Notes under the pieces: generated by a model
What the model saw: the letters and a program-made list of their open reading frames with translations, nothing else
What the model was told of the DNA's origin: nothing
The model's database searches: none
In this document: one piece after another, positions 1 through 8,637 of the stretch
How the letters are laid out: every line of letters begins with the position of its first letter
Position numbering within the stretch: the stretch's first letter is position 1
NCBI RefSeq assembly: GCF_027214025.1
Contig: NZ_JAPWHB010000005.1
Span: 196,575-260,574, forward strand
Reading direction: 5' to 3'
From: Parahoeflea alexandrii
Lineage (GTDB): Bacteria > Pseudomonadota > Alphaproteobacteria > Rhizobiales > Rhizobiaceae
Length of the DNA: 64,000 bases
Program-made: the position numbers and the translations under genes

Positions 1-579
1 GCCGGTGACGAAAGTGGCGCGCGACAGCCGGGCCGTGTTGATGCCGACGGCCGCGGCAAGGTCGGGGTTCTGCACCATCGCCTTGATCCGCGCGCCGGTG
101 TTGGAGCGCTGGTACCAGACAAACAGGGCGGCAAACATCACGACGATCACCGCCATCAGCACCAGCCGGTAGGCCGGGTAGTCGATGCCCAGCAGGCTGA
201 CCGTGCCCGGCAGTGATTGGTCGACGCTCTGGTATTCCCGCCCGAAAGTGACCTCGACGCCCTTCCGCATCAGGATCGCGATCCCCCATGTGGCCAGGAA
301 CGTGTCGAACGGCCGCCGGTAGAGGTGGCGGATCACCGACCACTCCATCAGCCAGCCGAGCGCGCCGCAGACAATCAACGCAAGCGGGATCGCCAGCAGG
401 AACGGCAGACCGGCCTGCTGCACCGTGAGCGCGCTGTAGGCGCCGAGCATGACGAACTCGCCATGCGCCATGTTCATGACGCCGAGCAGGCCGAACACCA
501 CCGCAAGCCCCAGGACGATCAGTCCCAGGGTTGCGGTGGAATAGGCGAAATTCAGCCCGTAGGTGACAACGAGATCCAT
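1..579 (-). CDS. Branched-chain/urea/amide-type ABC transporter permease (LivH/UrtB family), 3' part cut by window edge
   Basis: Inner-membrane permease of a Liv-family importer. The start is the ATG at 579 and the frame stays open to base 1, so 193 residues are visible and the C-terminus lies outside the window. The N-terminus carries the family hallmark GLAVVFGLLGVMNMAHGEF around residues 25-45, followed by several hydrophobic segments and LYRRPFDTFLATWGIAILM. It lies 15 nt downstream of the binding-protein gene, so the two are in one operon with the amidase. The substrate is inferred from that context to be an amide or urea-like compound. UrtB, LivH and FmdE-like proteins cannot be told apart here. 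Confidence 0.9.
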   Translation of the reverse strand, partial: MDLVVTYGLNFAYSTATLGLIVLGLAVVFGLLGVMNMAHGEFVMLGAYSALTVQQAGLPFLLAIPLALIVCGALGWLMEWSVIRHLYRRPFDTFLATWGIAILMRKGVEVTFGREYQSVDQSLPGTVSLLGIDYPAYRLVLMAVIVVMFAALFVWYQRSNTGARIKAMVQNPDLAAAVGINTARLSRATFVTG

Positions 580-594
580 CGCCTCTGCCGATCC

Positions 595-1758
595 TCAGCC
601 GCAATTGTTGCCGGGATCGACATTGGCGAAGGTCTGCACCACCTTGAAGGCGGTGCCGTCCGCTTCAGCCAGGTAGATGTCCTTGGCGACATGGCGGTTC
701 GACATCGTCGCCTGACCGCGCGGACCTTCGTAGGTCGTGCCCTCGGCGATGGCATCGATGTCGCTGGCTGACAGCGACTGCGCCTTGCCGGCGAGCGCGC
801 TCAGGAGCAACACGCCCTCGTAGCAGGATTCACCCAGCGAATTGAGCGCTGCGGCGTCGGCGCCGAACTTCGCGGCATAGGCTTCGGCGAAGGCCGTGGC
901 GGCCGGCGTGTCGATGGAGGCGAAGTAGCCTGCCGAGGAGTAGAGCCCCTTGGAGTTTTCCGCGCCGATGCCGGCCAGGGTGTTTTCCTCGATCAGCGTG
1001 CCGAGCCGGATGGCGCTGTCGGCAAGCCCGAAGCTGGCAAAGGCCCGGTTGAAGCCGACCGATGCGCCGCCGACCAGCGTGATCAGAACCGCATTGGCGC
1101 CGGTATCCTTGATCTTGGCGAGATTGGAATCGAAATTGTCGGCCGTGAACGGCAGGTATTCCTCGCCTACCACTTCACCACCCGACGCCTCGATGTAGCC
1201 TTTTGCGGCAGCGTTGGTGTCGCGCGGCCAGTTGTAGTCATTGCCGATCAGGTACCACTTGGTGGCGCCCTTTTCCTTGGCCAGCCACGGAATGACCGGT
1301 GCCAGCTGCTGTTCCGGCGTTTCGCCGATGACATAGGTGCCGGCCGCGCATTCTCCGCCTTCATAGACGGGGGTGTAGATGTAAGGCACCTGGCCCTTGA
1401 ACAGATTGGTCAGCGCGCCGCGCACGGCGCTGTCATGCATGCCGATGAAGGCTTCGGCCTTCTCGCCCTTCCACAGTTTCAGCGCGGCCTGCGTGGCGTC
1501 GGCGGGCGGTCCGCCGACATCAACGTACACCGGTTCGATCTGGCGGCCGAGAATGCCGCCGGAGGCGTTGATCTCGTCCACGGCCATCTGCGCGCAGTTC
1601 TGCGAGGACGGGCCGAACAGTCCGGCCGGGCCCGACAGCGGGATCAGGATGCCGACCTTGATCGGACCCGCGGCAAAGGCCGAGGTGATGGCATTGCCTG
1701 AAAGTGCGCCGACGAGGGCGGCACCCAGAGATGATTTGATGAAGTCACGTCTTTTCAT
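595..1758 (-). CDS. Amide/urea-type ABC transporter substrate-binding protein with Tat-like signal
   Basis: Periplasmic binding protein of the Liv/AmiC/UrtA type (Peripla_BP_5/6), 387 aa. The N-terminus MKRRDFIKSSLGAALVGAL is a twin-arginine signal with a probable cut after SAFAA. The mature protein opens with IKVGILIPLSGPAGLFG, the usual first beta strand of the family. ATG 1758 was chosen because GGGGA precedes it by 5 nt; an in-frame TTG at 1785 has no such site. It follows the amidase by 23 nt and precedes the permease, so it probably delivers the amide that the amidase hydrolyses. The ligand is not determinable from sequence. Confidence 0.9.
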   Translation of the reverse strand: MKRRDFIKSSLGAALVGALSGNAITSAFAAGPIKVGILIPLSGPAGLFGPSSQNCAQMAVDEINASGGILGRQIEPVYVDVGGPPADATQAALKLWKGEKAEAFIGMHDSAVRGALTNLFKGQVPYIYTPVYEGGECAAGTYVIGETPEQQLAPVIPWLAKEKGATKWYLIGNDYNWPRDTNAAAKGYIEASGGEVVGEEYLPFTADNFDSNLAKIKDTGANAVLITLVGGASVGFNRAFASFGLADSAIRLGTLIEENTLAGIGAENSKGLYSSAGYFASIDTPAATAFAEAYAAKFGADAAALNSLGESCYEGVLLLSALAGKAQSLSASDIDAIAEGTTYEGPRGQATMSNRHVAKDIYLAEADGTAFKVVQTFANVDPGNNCG

Positions 1759-1781
1759 GTTTGTTCCCCGGTTGTTAGGTT

Positions 1782-3200
1782 TCAACGGACTGGCGGTTTC
1801 GCATCGAAGGCGAAGACGGTTTCTATGGCGGCGGCAATGGCGAGCAGCCGGTCGTCGGACAACGCGGGGCCGTCGAGCTCCATGCCCAGCGGCAATCCGT
1901 CCGGACTGAGGCCGGAGGGCAGGCTGATGCCGGGAATCGCGGCATTGCTGCCCGGATCGGTGTTGCGGATGAAGGTCGGGAAGGTCGGAACCCGTTCGCC
2001 GTTCAGCTCCACGGTCTCGTCATCGCCGATCGGGCGGGCCGGAAGCGGCGTCGTCGGGAAGATGATTGCCTCAACGTCATGCGACCTGAAATAGTCGGCA
2101 TAGGCCGCCAGCAGCTTCGGCCGGTCCTCGTCGAGTGCCTTCCGGTAGACAGCCTCCGGCAGGGCGTCCGGGCCAAGCTGGGAGGCAACCAGTCCCTTGA
2201 CGTCCGGGCTGCCGATGCCGTCGAGAATGTCCTGCATGGTCAGGTCCAGTCCCTGGTCGCGCAGATAGGCCGGAAGATCCTGCATGAATTCGTAAAGCAC
2301 CACCGGGAAGCTCACCGCCGCGTCGAGCGCGCCGATATCGGGAATGTCCGCCTCGATCAGCACCACTCCGGCGTTGCGCAGGGCTTCGAGCGCGGCTTCC
2401 GCATTGGCGGCCACGACCGGATCCAGCGTCTCGTAGAAATAGCCGCGCGGCACGCCGAGCCGCAGCCCCTTGAGGTCTGCCGCAGATGTCGCGGGCGCGC
2501 CGCCCGCCATCACCCGGTCGAGCAGTTGCGCGTCGGCGACCGAGCGGGTGATCGGGCCCGCGGTGTCGCGGGTGTGGGATATCGGAACGATGCCATCGCC
2601 TGGATAGCGCCCGACGGTGGGGCGGAAGCCGACCAGACCGCAAAGCGAGGCCGGAAGCCGGACCGATGCGCCCGTATCGGTACCGATGCCGCCGGGCATC
2701 ATCCGCGCTGCGACCGCTGCGGCGACCCCGCCGCTCGATCCGCCCGGGATCATCGCCGGGTTCCAGGGATTGCGCACCGCGCCGGTGACGCCGTTGTTGG
2801 AGCTGATGCCGAAGGCCAGTTCGTGCATGTTGCCGCTGGCGCCGAGAAGCGCCCCGGCATCGAACAGGGCCTTTGCCACCGGCGCCGGCGCCCTGGCGAC
2901 ATGGCTCGACAGTGCCCCCGTTGCGGCACCCGTCGGCAGGATGCCCGTGTTGATGTTGTCCTTCAGGCACAGCGGGATGCCGCCGAGCTTCTGCCCGGCC
3001 TTGCCGGATGCATCGACCTTGTCGGCGGCCTCCAGCAGTCTGTCCCAGTCGTGCGACACCAGCGCGTTGAGCGATTTCTTATCTTCCGAGCGCGCGATCA
3101 GCGACTGGGCGTATTCGCGGGCGGAGAATCGCCGCGCCGCCAGCCCTTCCAGCGCCTGCGTGATCGTGAGGTCGAAAAGGTCGAGATCTTGATGTGGCAT
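1782..3200 (-). CDS. Amidase, amidase-signature family
   Basis: Cytoplasmic amide hydrolase of the amidase signature family (GatA, indoleacetamide and mandelamide hydrolases), 472 aa, full length. The Ser-cisSer-Lys triad is visible: Lys80 in CLKDNINT, Ser155 in the Gly/Ser loop PGGSSGG, and nucleophile Ser179 in TDTGASVRLPA. The segment PISHTRDTAGPITRSVADA is typical of the aryl-amide branch, so release of ammonia from an imported amide is likely. It is the first gene after a 20-bp dyad and starts at ATG 3200 behind GGAGGG. It forms an operon with the binding protein and permease. It is not a GatCAB subunit: no GatB or GatC is adjacent. Confidence 0.92.
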   Translation of the reverse strand: MPHQDLDLFDLTITQALEGLAARRFSAREYAQSLIARSEDKKSLNALVSHDWDRLLEAADKVDASGKAGQKLGGIPLCLKDNINTGILPTGAATGALSSHVARAPAPVAKALFDAGALLGASGNMHELAFGISSNNGVTGAVRNPWNPAMIPGGSSGGVAAAVAARMMPGGIGTDTGASVRLPASLCGLVGFRPTVGRYPGDGIVPISHTRDTAGPITRSVADAQLLDRVMAGGAPATSAADLKGLRLGVPRGYFYETLDPVVAANAEAALEALRNAGVVLIEADIPDIGALDAAVSFPVVLYEFMQDLPAYLRDQGLDLTMQDILDGIGSPDVKGLVASQLGPDALPEAVYRKALDEDRPKLLAAYADYFRSHDVEAIIFPTTPLPARPIGDDETVELNGERVPTFPTFIRNTDPGSNAAIPGISLPSGLSPDGLPLGMELDGPALSDDRLLAIAAAIETVFAFDAKPPVR

Positions 3201-3261
3201 TTTCCCTCCGCCGGTGGTGTCGGACCGAGGGACATGATGCGTAGGACGGAGGCGGGATTCC

Positions 3262-3281
3262 TATCCTCAGTAATGAGGATA
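3262..3281. promoter_or_regulatory. 20-bp dyad upstream of amidase, lux-box-like operator candidate
   Basis: TATCCTCAGTAATGAGGATA is a perfect dyad with 8-bp arms and a 4-nt centre. It lies in the 88-bp gap between the LuxR-type gene and the amidase start, 61 bp upstream of the amidase ATG. Twenty-base dyads are the usual target length of LuxR-type proteins, so this is the natural binding site candidate for the neighbouring regulator. The bases do not match the classical lux box, so the assignment rests on position and symmetry. Confidence 0.5.
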
Positions 3282-3288
3282 TTTCAGA

Positions 3289-4077
3289 TCAATGGGTGAT
3301 CACCCGGGAGAGAAGCTGGGTGCGCCCGCTGATCCCGAGTTTGCCGTAAACATGTTTGAGATGGGACCGGACCGTGGTGAAGGAGATCCCGTATTTTGCG
3401 GCAATTTGCTGATCCGACAGGCCGGCGAGCACGGCCGCGCAGATTTCCTTCTCACGCGCGGTCAGCATCGCGCCGGCAGCCGTCTGCTCGAGCGCGGTGA
3501 CCAGGTCGACCTTGCCCTGCGCGGTTGTCTCCCGCGCCAAGGCGCCGCGCATCGCATTGGTGAAGGCCGGGCCGATGGCATCGAGGATCTCGAGCTCGCG
3601 CTGGCTGAAATCCTCCTTGGTCTTGCCGCGCCAGATCCTGAGGTCGCCGATATTGGTGCCGCCGGAATAGGCGTAGTAGTTGACCCCGTAGTGAAGGCCG
3701 TCATTGGCGAGGAAATCGTTGAAGAACTCGGTTCGCACGAACCGGCTGCGCGGCATGATCTCGCTTACGCCGGTCGCCTTGCGCCGCCGTTGCAGCACCG
3801 GCGTTATCGGGTCGCAATACTGGAAGTACTGCTCATAAGCGCCCAGATTGTCGTCGCTCATGTTGATCGACACGCGGTCGCAGAACGTGTTCTTGGCATC
3901 GTTCCAGACATAGGAGGCGAAATATTGCGCGCCGAGCAGGTCCAGCAGCTTGAGCCCGACCCTGCGGCGCAACTCGTTCGAGCCGTACCCGTACGACAGA
4001 TCAGCCATGATGCTGAAGACGAGATCGGTTTCCTTTGTCGTCAGGTTCAAGGACGGGCCCGCCGGTTGGGTGCGCAA
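3289..4077 (-). CDS. LuxR-type transcriptional regulator (solo), probable regulator of the amidase operon
   Basis: Two-part regulator of about 262 aa. Residues 20-180 resemble the autoinducer-binding fold, with Y..YF..CDPITP matching the W..Y..DP region of AHL receptors, though several AHL-contact aromatics are replaced. Residues 200-256 form a clear LuxR helix-turn-helix: LTAREKEICAAVLAGLSDQQIAAKYGIS, then TVRSHLKHVYGKL. No LuxI synthase is nearby, so it may sense a non-AHL ligand such as an amide. The start is uncertain: TTG 4077 directly follows a stop codon, while the first ATG is at 4008; neither has a strong ribosome binding site. Confidence 0.85.
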   Translation of the reverse strand: MRTQPAGPSLNLTTKETDLVFSIMADLSYGYGSNELRRRVGLKLLDLLGAQYFASYVWNDAKNTFCDRVSINMSDDNLGAYEQYFQYCDPITPVLQRRRKATGVSEIMPRSRFVRTEFFNDFLANDGLHYGVNYYAYSGGTNIGDLRIWRGKTKEDFSQRELEILDAIGPAFTNAMRGALARETTAQGKVDLVTALEQTAAGAMLTAREKEICAAVLAGLSDQQIAAKYGISFTTVRSHLKHVYGKLGISGRTQLLSRVITH

Positions 4078-4300
4078 TCAGACCGTCACGATACACACAA
4101 GGCCAGTTTCTTTCAATCCGGATCGATGGCGGCTAAGAAACTGAGCCTTTACGGCGATGTTCCGACAGTTCCTGTCGCCGGCACAATCTTCGGGATCGGA
4201 CCGTCCCGATCATGCCGGCGAGAGACTGCCCGGCGGTTCCGGCCTGCGCCATCCGGAAACGGAGATTGAAGTTCGCCGGAAGAAGGGCTAGTCGGAAACC

Positions 4301-4996
4301 ATGTTGAATTCCGTGCTCATCGTCGCGGCCGGCCGCGGCCATCGCCTGGGCGGCGAGATCCCAAAGCAGTTCCTGCCTGTCGGCGGCATCTGTTCGCTCC
4401 GCCGCGTGGTGGACGCGTTTCTGGCGCTGGATACGATCGACCTGCTGCGCGTGGTCATTCATCCCGACGACGAGGCCCTGTGCGAGGGGGCCCTGGCCGG
4501 GATCGATGACAGGCGGCTGCTTGCCCCGGTGCATGGCGGCGCGACGCGGGCCCAGTCGGTGCGCCTGGGTCTCGAATCCTTCTGCGACACCGGTACCGGA
4601 AAGATCCTCATCCATGATGCGGCGCGCCCGTTCATCCCGGCACGTGTGATCGAGGACGTACTCTCCGCGCTTGATCAGGCGGAAGGCGCGTTCGCGGCCC
4701 TGCCGGTCGTCGATGCGCTTTGGCGGGCTGAGGGCGACCATGCCCTGGCGCCGGTTTCCCGCGACGGGCTGTGGCGGGCGCAGACCCCGCAGGGGTTTGA
4801 CTTCAACGCGATTCTCGCCGCCCATCGCGGATATGATGGCGAGGCCCATGACGATGTCGCCGTTGCCCGTGCGGCCGGCATGGATGTCAGGATCGTCCAA
4901 GGCGCGGAGGCCAATTTCAAGATCACCACCGCGACCGATCTGGAACGGGCGGAAGGTGAACTGTTGCGTCTTGAAAATGAACGCCAACCGGACTGA
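4301..4996 (+). CDS. ispD: 2-C-methyl-D-erythritol 4-phosphate cytidylyltransferase (IspD), stand-alone
   Basis: Transfers CMP from CTP to methylerythritol 4-phosphate in the MEP isoprenoid pathway; 231 aa. The CTP-binding motif AAGRGHRLGGEIPKQF (residues 9-24, with Lys22), ATRAQSVRLGL, HDAARPF, TPQGFDF and the C-terminal Lys in EANFKITT are all present, so the enzyme looks intact. In most alphaproteobacteria IspD is the N-terminal half of a fused IspDF; here the frame stops right after the IspD domain and no IspF follows. It is isolated on the plus strand between minus-strand catabolic genes. A related nucleotidyltransferase role (TarI-like) is possible but the motifs favour IspD. Confidence 0.85.
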   Translation: MLNSVLIVAAGRGHRLGGEIPKQFLPVGGICSLRRVVDAFLALDTIDLLRVVIHPDDEALCEGALAGIDDRRLLAPVHGGATRAQSVRLGLESFCDTGTGKILIHDAARPFIPARVIEDVLSALDQAEGAFAALPVVDALWRAEGDHALAPVSRDGLWRAQTPQGFDFNAILAAHRGYDGEAHDDVAVARAAGMDVRIVQGAEANFKITTATDLERAEGELLRLENERQPD

Positions 4997-5062
4997 CCAG
5001 ACCCGGCGCGCCTCGAAAGCGGTTTGCGCAAGCCGGCCCGCTTCTCCCGGCCGACCAACCTT

Positions 5063-5743
5063 TCACATGTTGACCGCGCGCCGCCGTGCAATCTCGATAT
5101 GCCGGCGCATGGCTTCAGCCGCGGCGTCCGGATCGCGCGCCTCCAGCGCTTCGATGATGCGCAGGTGGTCGCCGATCACCGAGGGGATCATCGGCACGTA
5201 AAGCCGTGTCTCGGCCAGCCGGATCAGCTTGATCTTGATCCAGTTGACCCGGTAGGCCTGGGCGACGATGTCATTGCCGAGCCCGTCGATGATGGCCTCG
5301 TGCAGCTCGAGGTCGACGGCTTCCGCGTCCTGCATAAGCCCGTCTTCCTCGCCGCGCTCGAACCGTTCGAGAATCTCCTCATGGTGGGCGCGCAGCCTGG
5401 CGATCAGTCCGGCATCGGCATGTGTGGCAAACAGCCTGACGGCAGCCACCTCGATGAATTCGCGGAACTGGTAGGCGTTGCGCACCAGGTTGAGATCGAC
5501 CTGCGGAACCTGCATTCCGCGCTGCGGCACGGTGCGGATCAGCCCCTCGGCCTCCAGCCGCGGTACCAGTTCCCGGATCGCGCCGAGCGGATATCCGGTG
5601 ATTTCCACCAGCTGTCGCTGCGTGATGAACTGGCCCGGCCGGATTTCCTGCGACAGCAGGCTGCGCGTGTATTCCTCATAGGCCTGCTCGCGCAGCTTCA
5701 GCGGTTCACCATCCTTGTTGGTCTGTGTTGGTGACAGGATCAT
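5063..5743 (-). CDS. GntR-family regulator, FCD (FadR-type) domain
   Basis: Transcription factor of 226 aa. The winged HTH at residues 20-80 reads EYTRSLLSQEIRPGQFITQRQLVEITGYPLGAIRELVPRLEAEGLI, followed by an all-helical FCD ligand domain with metal-type residues in ELHEAII and GDHLRIIEAL. It lies 9 nt after the DapA-family gene and is co-transcribed with it. It therefore probably senses a sugar-acid intermediate and acts at the dyad upstream of that gene. The start is ATG 5743. It is the second GntR of this catabolic unit. Confidence 0.9.
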   Translation of the reverse strand: MILSPTQTNKDGEPLKLREQAYEEYTRSLLSQEIRPGQFITQRQLVEITGYPLGAIRELVPRLEAEGLIRTVPQRGMQVPQVDLNLVRNAYQFREFIEVAAVRLFATHADAGLIARLRAHHEEILERFERGEEDGLMQDAEAVDLELHEAIIDGLGNDIVAQAYRVNWIKIKLIRLAETRLYVPMIPSVIGDHLRIIEALEARDPDAAAEAMRRHIEIARRRAVNM

Positions 5744-5752
5744 CCGCTCTCC

Positions 5753-6634
5753 TCAGGCAACCGCCATGATGGCGTCAAAGGCTTTGACGAGGTTTGATTT
5801 TTGCTCAGGGCTCAGTTCGGTAAGCGGTGCGCGCACGGCATCGAAGCCGGCATCGCGTGCCAGGTGCCCGACCAGAACCTTGACTGCCGGCATCACCGGA
5901 TGGGAGACGATCAGGTCGACGAGTTCGCTGACCACCCGTCCGTCACTGCCGGAATGGATCACCGACGCCAGCAGCTCCGGTGCGACGTTGGCCACGCCGC
6001 AGATCGATCCCTCGGCGCCCCTGGCCATGGCGCGCGGCAGCAGCCGTTCGTCGCCGACCAGCACCGAGATGTCGCCGTGGCTTTCGAGATAGCGCTCGGC
6101 GGTCGCCCAGTCGCCCGAGGAATCCTTGATGCCGGTGATCACGCCGGGCCAGGCCTTGCGCAGCCGCGCGATCAGTTCCGGCGACAGCGCCACCGCCGTC
6201 TGTCCCGGGATATGATACATGATGACGCCGCGAAGGCTCGATCCGATGCGTTCGAACACCTGGTTGAACCAGCTGTAGAGCCCCTCGTCATCCACACCCT
6301 TGAGATAGAAGGGCGGCGCCATCAGCAGCCCGGCCGCACCTGCGTCGAGGGCCGCTTTCGACTGGGCGACGGCATCGTCAATGGCCGAGGCCATGATGCC
6401 GACCTGGATGCGTGTGTCCGCTGGCAGAGCGTCCGCCAGGGCCCGATACATGGCCTTGCGCTCCTCCAGCGACAGGCCGTAGCCCTCGCCGGTGGTGCCG
6501 CACAGCGTGACGCTGTCGCAGCCGCGCGCGAGCATCGCTCCGGCATGTCTTGCAAGCTTGGGAAGGTCGACCGCGCCCGACGCGGTGTAGGGAGTCACCA
6601 GGGCGGCCGAAAGGCCGAAGATCGGTTTTGACAT
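5753..6634 (-). CDS. DapA-family (DHDPS/KDG) aldolase or dehydratase
   Basis: TIM-barrel class I lyase of 293 aa. It shows the pyruvate-binding TTGEG at about residue 47, the catalytic Tyr in MYHIPGQT near 140, and the Schiff-base Lys in ITGIKDSSGD near 167. DapA itself is unlikely, because the gene sits beside a XylD-type dehydratase, a lactonase and a sugar importer. The product is therefore probably a 2-keto-3-deoxy-sugar-acid aldolase or dehydratase, yielding pyruvate plus an aldehyde, or a 2-oxoglutarate semialdehyde. The exact substrate (keto-deoxy-pentonate or -hexonate) cannot be read from the sequence. Confidence 0.88.
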   Translation of the reverse strand: MSKPIFGLSAALVTPYTASGAVDLPKLARHAGAMLARGCDSVTLCGTTGEGYGLSLEERKAMYRALADALPADTRIQVGIMASAIDDAVAQSKAALDAGAAGLLMAPPFYLKGVDDEGLYSWFNQVFERIGSSLRGVIMYHIPGQTAVALSPELIARLRKAWPGVITGIKDSSGDWATAERYLESHGDISVLVGDERLLPRAMARGAEGSICGVANVAPELLASVIHSGSDGRVVSELVDLIVSHPVMPAVKVLVGHLARDAGFDAVRAPLTELSPEQKSNLVKAFDAIMAVA

Positions 6635-6658
6635 CGGGGATAAGCCAGTCTATTGGAG

Positions 6659-6670
6659 CTAACATGTTAG
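6659..6670. promoter_or_regulatory. 12-bp palindrome upstream of the DapA-family gene, GntR operator candidate
   Basis: CTAACATGTTAG is a perfect palindrome 24 bp upstream of the DapA-family ATG. It lies in the 105-bp gap after the dehydratase. The gene pair downstream ends with a GntR/FCD regulator, whose family binds short dyads of this kind, so autoregulation of the dapA-gntR pair is a reasonable inference. Confidence 0.4.
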
Positions 6671-6739
6671 TGCGATGTCACTACAGCGTTTGCCCCGGGC
6701 GGTAAAGCCCGGTGCAGACAAATCAACAGCCGTCAGGCG

Positions 6740-8539
6740 TCAATGATTGTCGCGGGGAATCGACTTCTGTGCGACGCGCTGGAACTCGTCCGATCCACGC
6801 AACACCATGCCCTCGGCAAAGGGCTCGGCCAGCTCGCGGAAGTATTTCTGCCAGGGAGTCTGGCTTGGCGGGATCGGGTAGCCGCCCGACGCGGCCAGGT
6901 CCCGGGCGCGCTGCTCCCATTCCTCCTGCGGCACCAGGGCATCGACGCGGCTCTTGCCGAGGTCGATCCGAATCCTGTCGCCGTTGCGCAGCAGCGCAAG
7001 ACCGCCGCCGGCCGCGGCTTCCGGCGAGGCGTTGAGGATCGAGGGCGAACCCGACGTTCCCGACTGGCGGCCGTCGCCGATGCAGGGCAGGGCGGTGATG
7101 CCCTTTTTCAAAAGGTAGCTCGGCGGGCGCATGTTGACCACTTCCGCGCCGCCAGGATAGCACAGCGGGCCTGCGCCACGCATCACCAGGATCGAGTTCT
7201 CGTCGATGGCGAGGCTCGGATCGTCGATCATCTTGTTGTAGTGTTCGGGACCATCGAAGACCACCGCGACGCCCTCGAAAGCGTCCCTGTCGTCCGGATT
7301 GGACAGGTATCTCTCCCTGAACTCCTTCGAGATCACCGAGGTTTTCATGATGGCGCTGTCGAACAGCGACCCCTTGAGATTGAGGAAGCCCGCCTCCTGC
7401 ATCAGCGCATTTGAAACCGGCCGGATCACGTCCGCGTTCTCGCTTTCGCGGTTGGAGCAGTTTTCCCCGATGCTGCGGCCATTGACGGTTAGCGCATCCG
7501 GGTGCGGCAGCAGATTGGCCCGCATCAGTTCGGCCACGACGGCGGGAACGCCGCCGGCCCTGTGAAAGTCCTCGCCCAGATAGGCGCCTGCGGGCTGCAA
7601 ATTGGTCAGAAGCGGCACGTGGTGTCCCAGCGTCTGCCAGTCGTCATTGGTAAGCTCGACGCCGATGTGCTTGGCGACCGCCACCACGTGGATCGGCGCA
7701 TTGGTCGACCCGCCGAGTGCCGAGTTGGTGACGATGACATTTTCGAATGCCTGCCGTGTCATGATGTCGGACGGTTTGAGGTCCTCGCGCACCATGTCGA
7801 CGATCCGCTTGCCGGTGGCATAGGCCATCTGCCCGCGCTCGCGGTAGGGGGCGGGGATCGCGGCCGATCCCGGCAGTTGCATCCCAAGCGCTTCGGCGAG
7901 CGAGTTCATGGTCGAGGCCGTACCCATGGTATTGCAGTAGCCGACCGAGGGCGCCGACGAGGTGACGAGTTCTGCGAACTGCTCGTCATCGATCTTGCCT
8001 TCGGCATGCAGCTCGCGCGCCTTCCACACGATCGTTCCCGATCCGGTGCGTTCGCCGCGGAAATAGCCGTTGAGCATCGGTCCGACCGAAAAGGCGATCG
8101 CCGGAATGTTGACCGTCGCCGCCGCCATCAACAGCGCAGGCGTGGTCTTGTCGCAGCCAATCGTCAGCACCACCCCGTCGAGCGGGTAGCCGAACAGAGA
8201 TTCCACCAGGCTCAGATAGGCGAGGTTGCGGTCGAGCATCGCGGTCGGCCGCTTGCCGGTTTCCTGGATCGGGTGAACGGGTACCTCGAGCGGCACCCCG
8301 CCATTGGCAATGATGCCGTCGCGAATGCGCTTGGCGAGTTCGATGTGATGCCGGTTGCACGGAGAGAGGTCCGATCCGGTCTGCGCGATGGCGATGATCG
8401 GCTTGCCCGACTGAAGCTCTTCGCGCGTCAGTCCGTAGTTGACGTAGCGCTCGATATAAAGCGCTGTCATCTCCCGGTTTTCGGGATTGTCGAACCAGAG
8501 CTGTGAACGCAGCGGGGGCTTCTTGTCTTCATTTGACAT
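6740..8539 (-). CDS. xylD: XylD-type sugar-acid dehydratase (IlvD/Edd family)
   Basis: [Fe-S] dehydratase that removes water from an aldonic acid to give the 2-keto-3-deoxy acid; 599 aa, the family's normal length. The cluster cysteines are visible: Cys61 in SPCNRHH, Cys129 in IGCDKTTP and Cys202 in [10 protein letters not shown]. The opening [22 protein letters not shown] and [13 protein letters not shown] follow xylonate dehydratase rather than dihydroxy-acid dehydratase or the shorter arabinonate enzymes. The start is ATG 8539 behind GGAGA; an upstream in-frame TTG was rejected. Placed between lactonase and DapA-type lyase, it gives a full lactone-to-keto-deoxy-acid sequence. D-xylonate is likeliest, but other sugar acids remain possible. 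Confidence 0.87.
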   Translation of the reverse strand: MSNEDKKPPLRSQLWFDNPENREMTALYIERYVNYGLTREELQSGKPIIAIAQTGSDLSPCNRHHIELAKRIRDGIIANGGVPLEVPVHPIQETGKRPTAMLDRNLAYLSLVESLFGYPLDGVVLTIGCDKTTPALLMAAATVNIPAIAFSVGPMLNGYFRGERTGSGTIVWKARELHAEGKIDDEQFAELVTSSAPSVGYCNTMGTASTMNSLAEALGMQLPGSAAIPAPYRERGQMAYATGKRIVDMVREDLKPSDIMTRQAFENVIVTNSALGGSTNAPIHVVAVAKHIGVELTNDDWQTLGHHVPLLTNLQPAGAYLGEDFHRAGGVPAVVAELMRANLLPHPDALTVNGRSIGENCSNRESENADVIRPVSNALMQEAGFLNLKGSLFDSAIMKTSVISKEFRERYLSNPDDRDAFEGVAVVFDGPEHYNKMIDDPSLAIDENSILVMRGAGPLCYPGGAEVVNMRPPSYLLKKGITALPCIGDGRQSGTSGSPSILNASPEAAAGGGLALLRNGDRIRIDLGKSRVDALVPQEEWEQRARDLAASGGYPIPPSQTPWQKYFRELAEPFAEGMVLRGSDEFQRVAQKSIPRDNH

Positions 8540-8637
8540 CTTGGTCTCCAATACCGTTAGGCGGGCATTACATATCGTATGGCGTTCCCGAATGCGGCGA
8601 CTTCACATTGACCGGCATCGCCCGGTGGACGGCAGTG

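Noticed and set aside
4190-4240. Small inverted repeat (ATCGG-ACCGTC-CCGAT) upstream of ispD
   Set aside because: Arms of only 5 bp in GC-rich sequence; expected by chance and not placed relative to a recognisable promoter.
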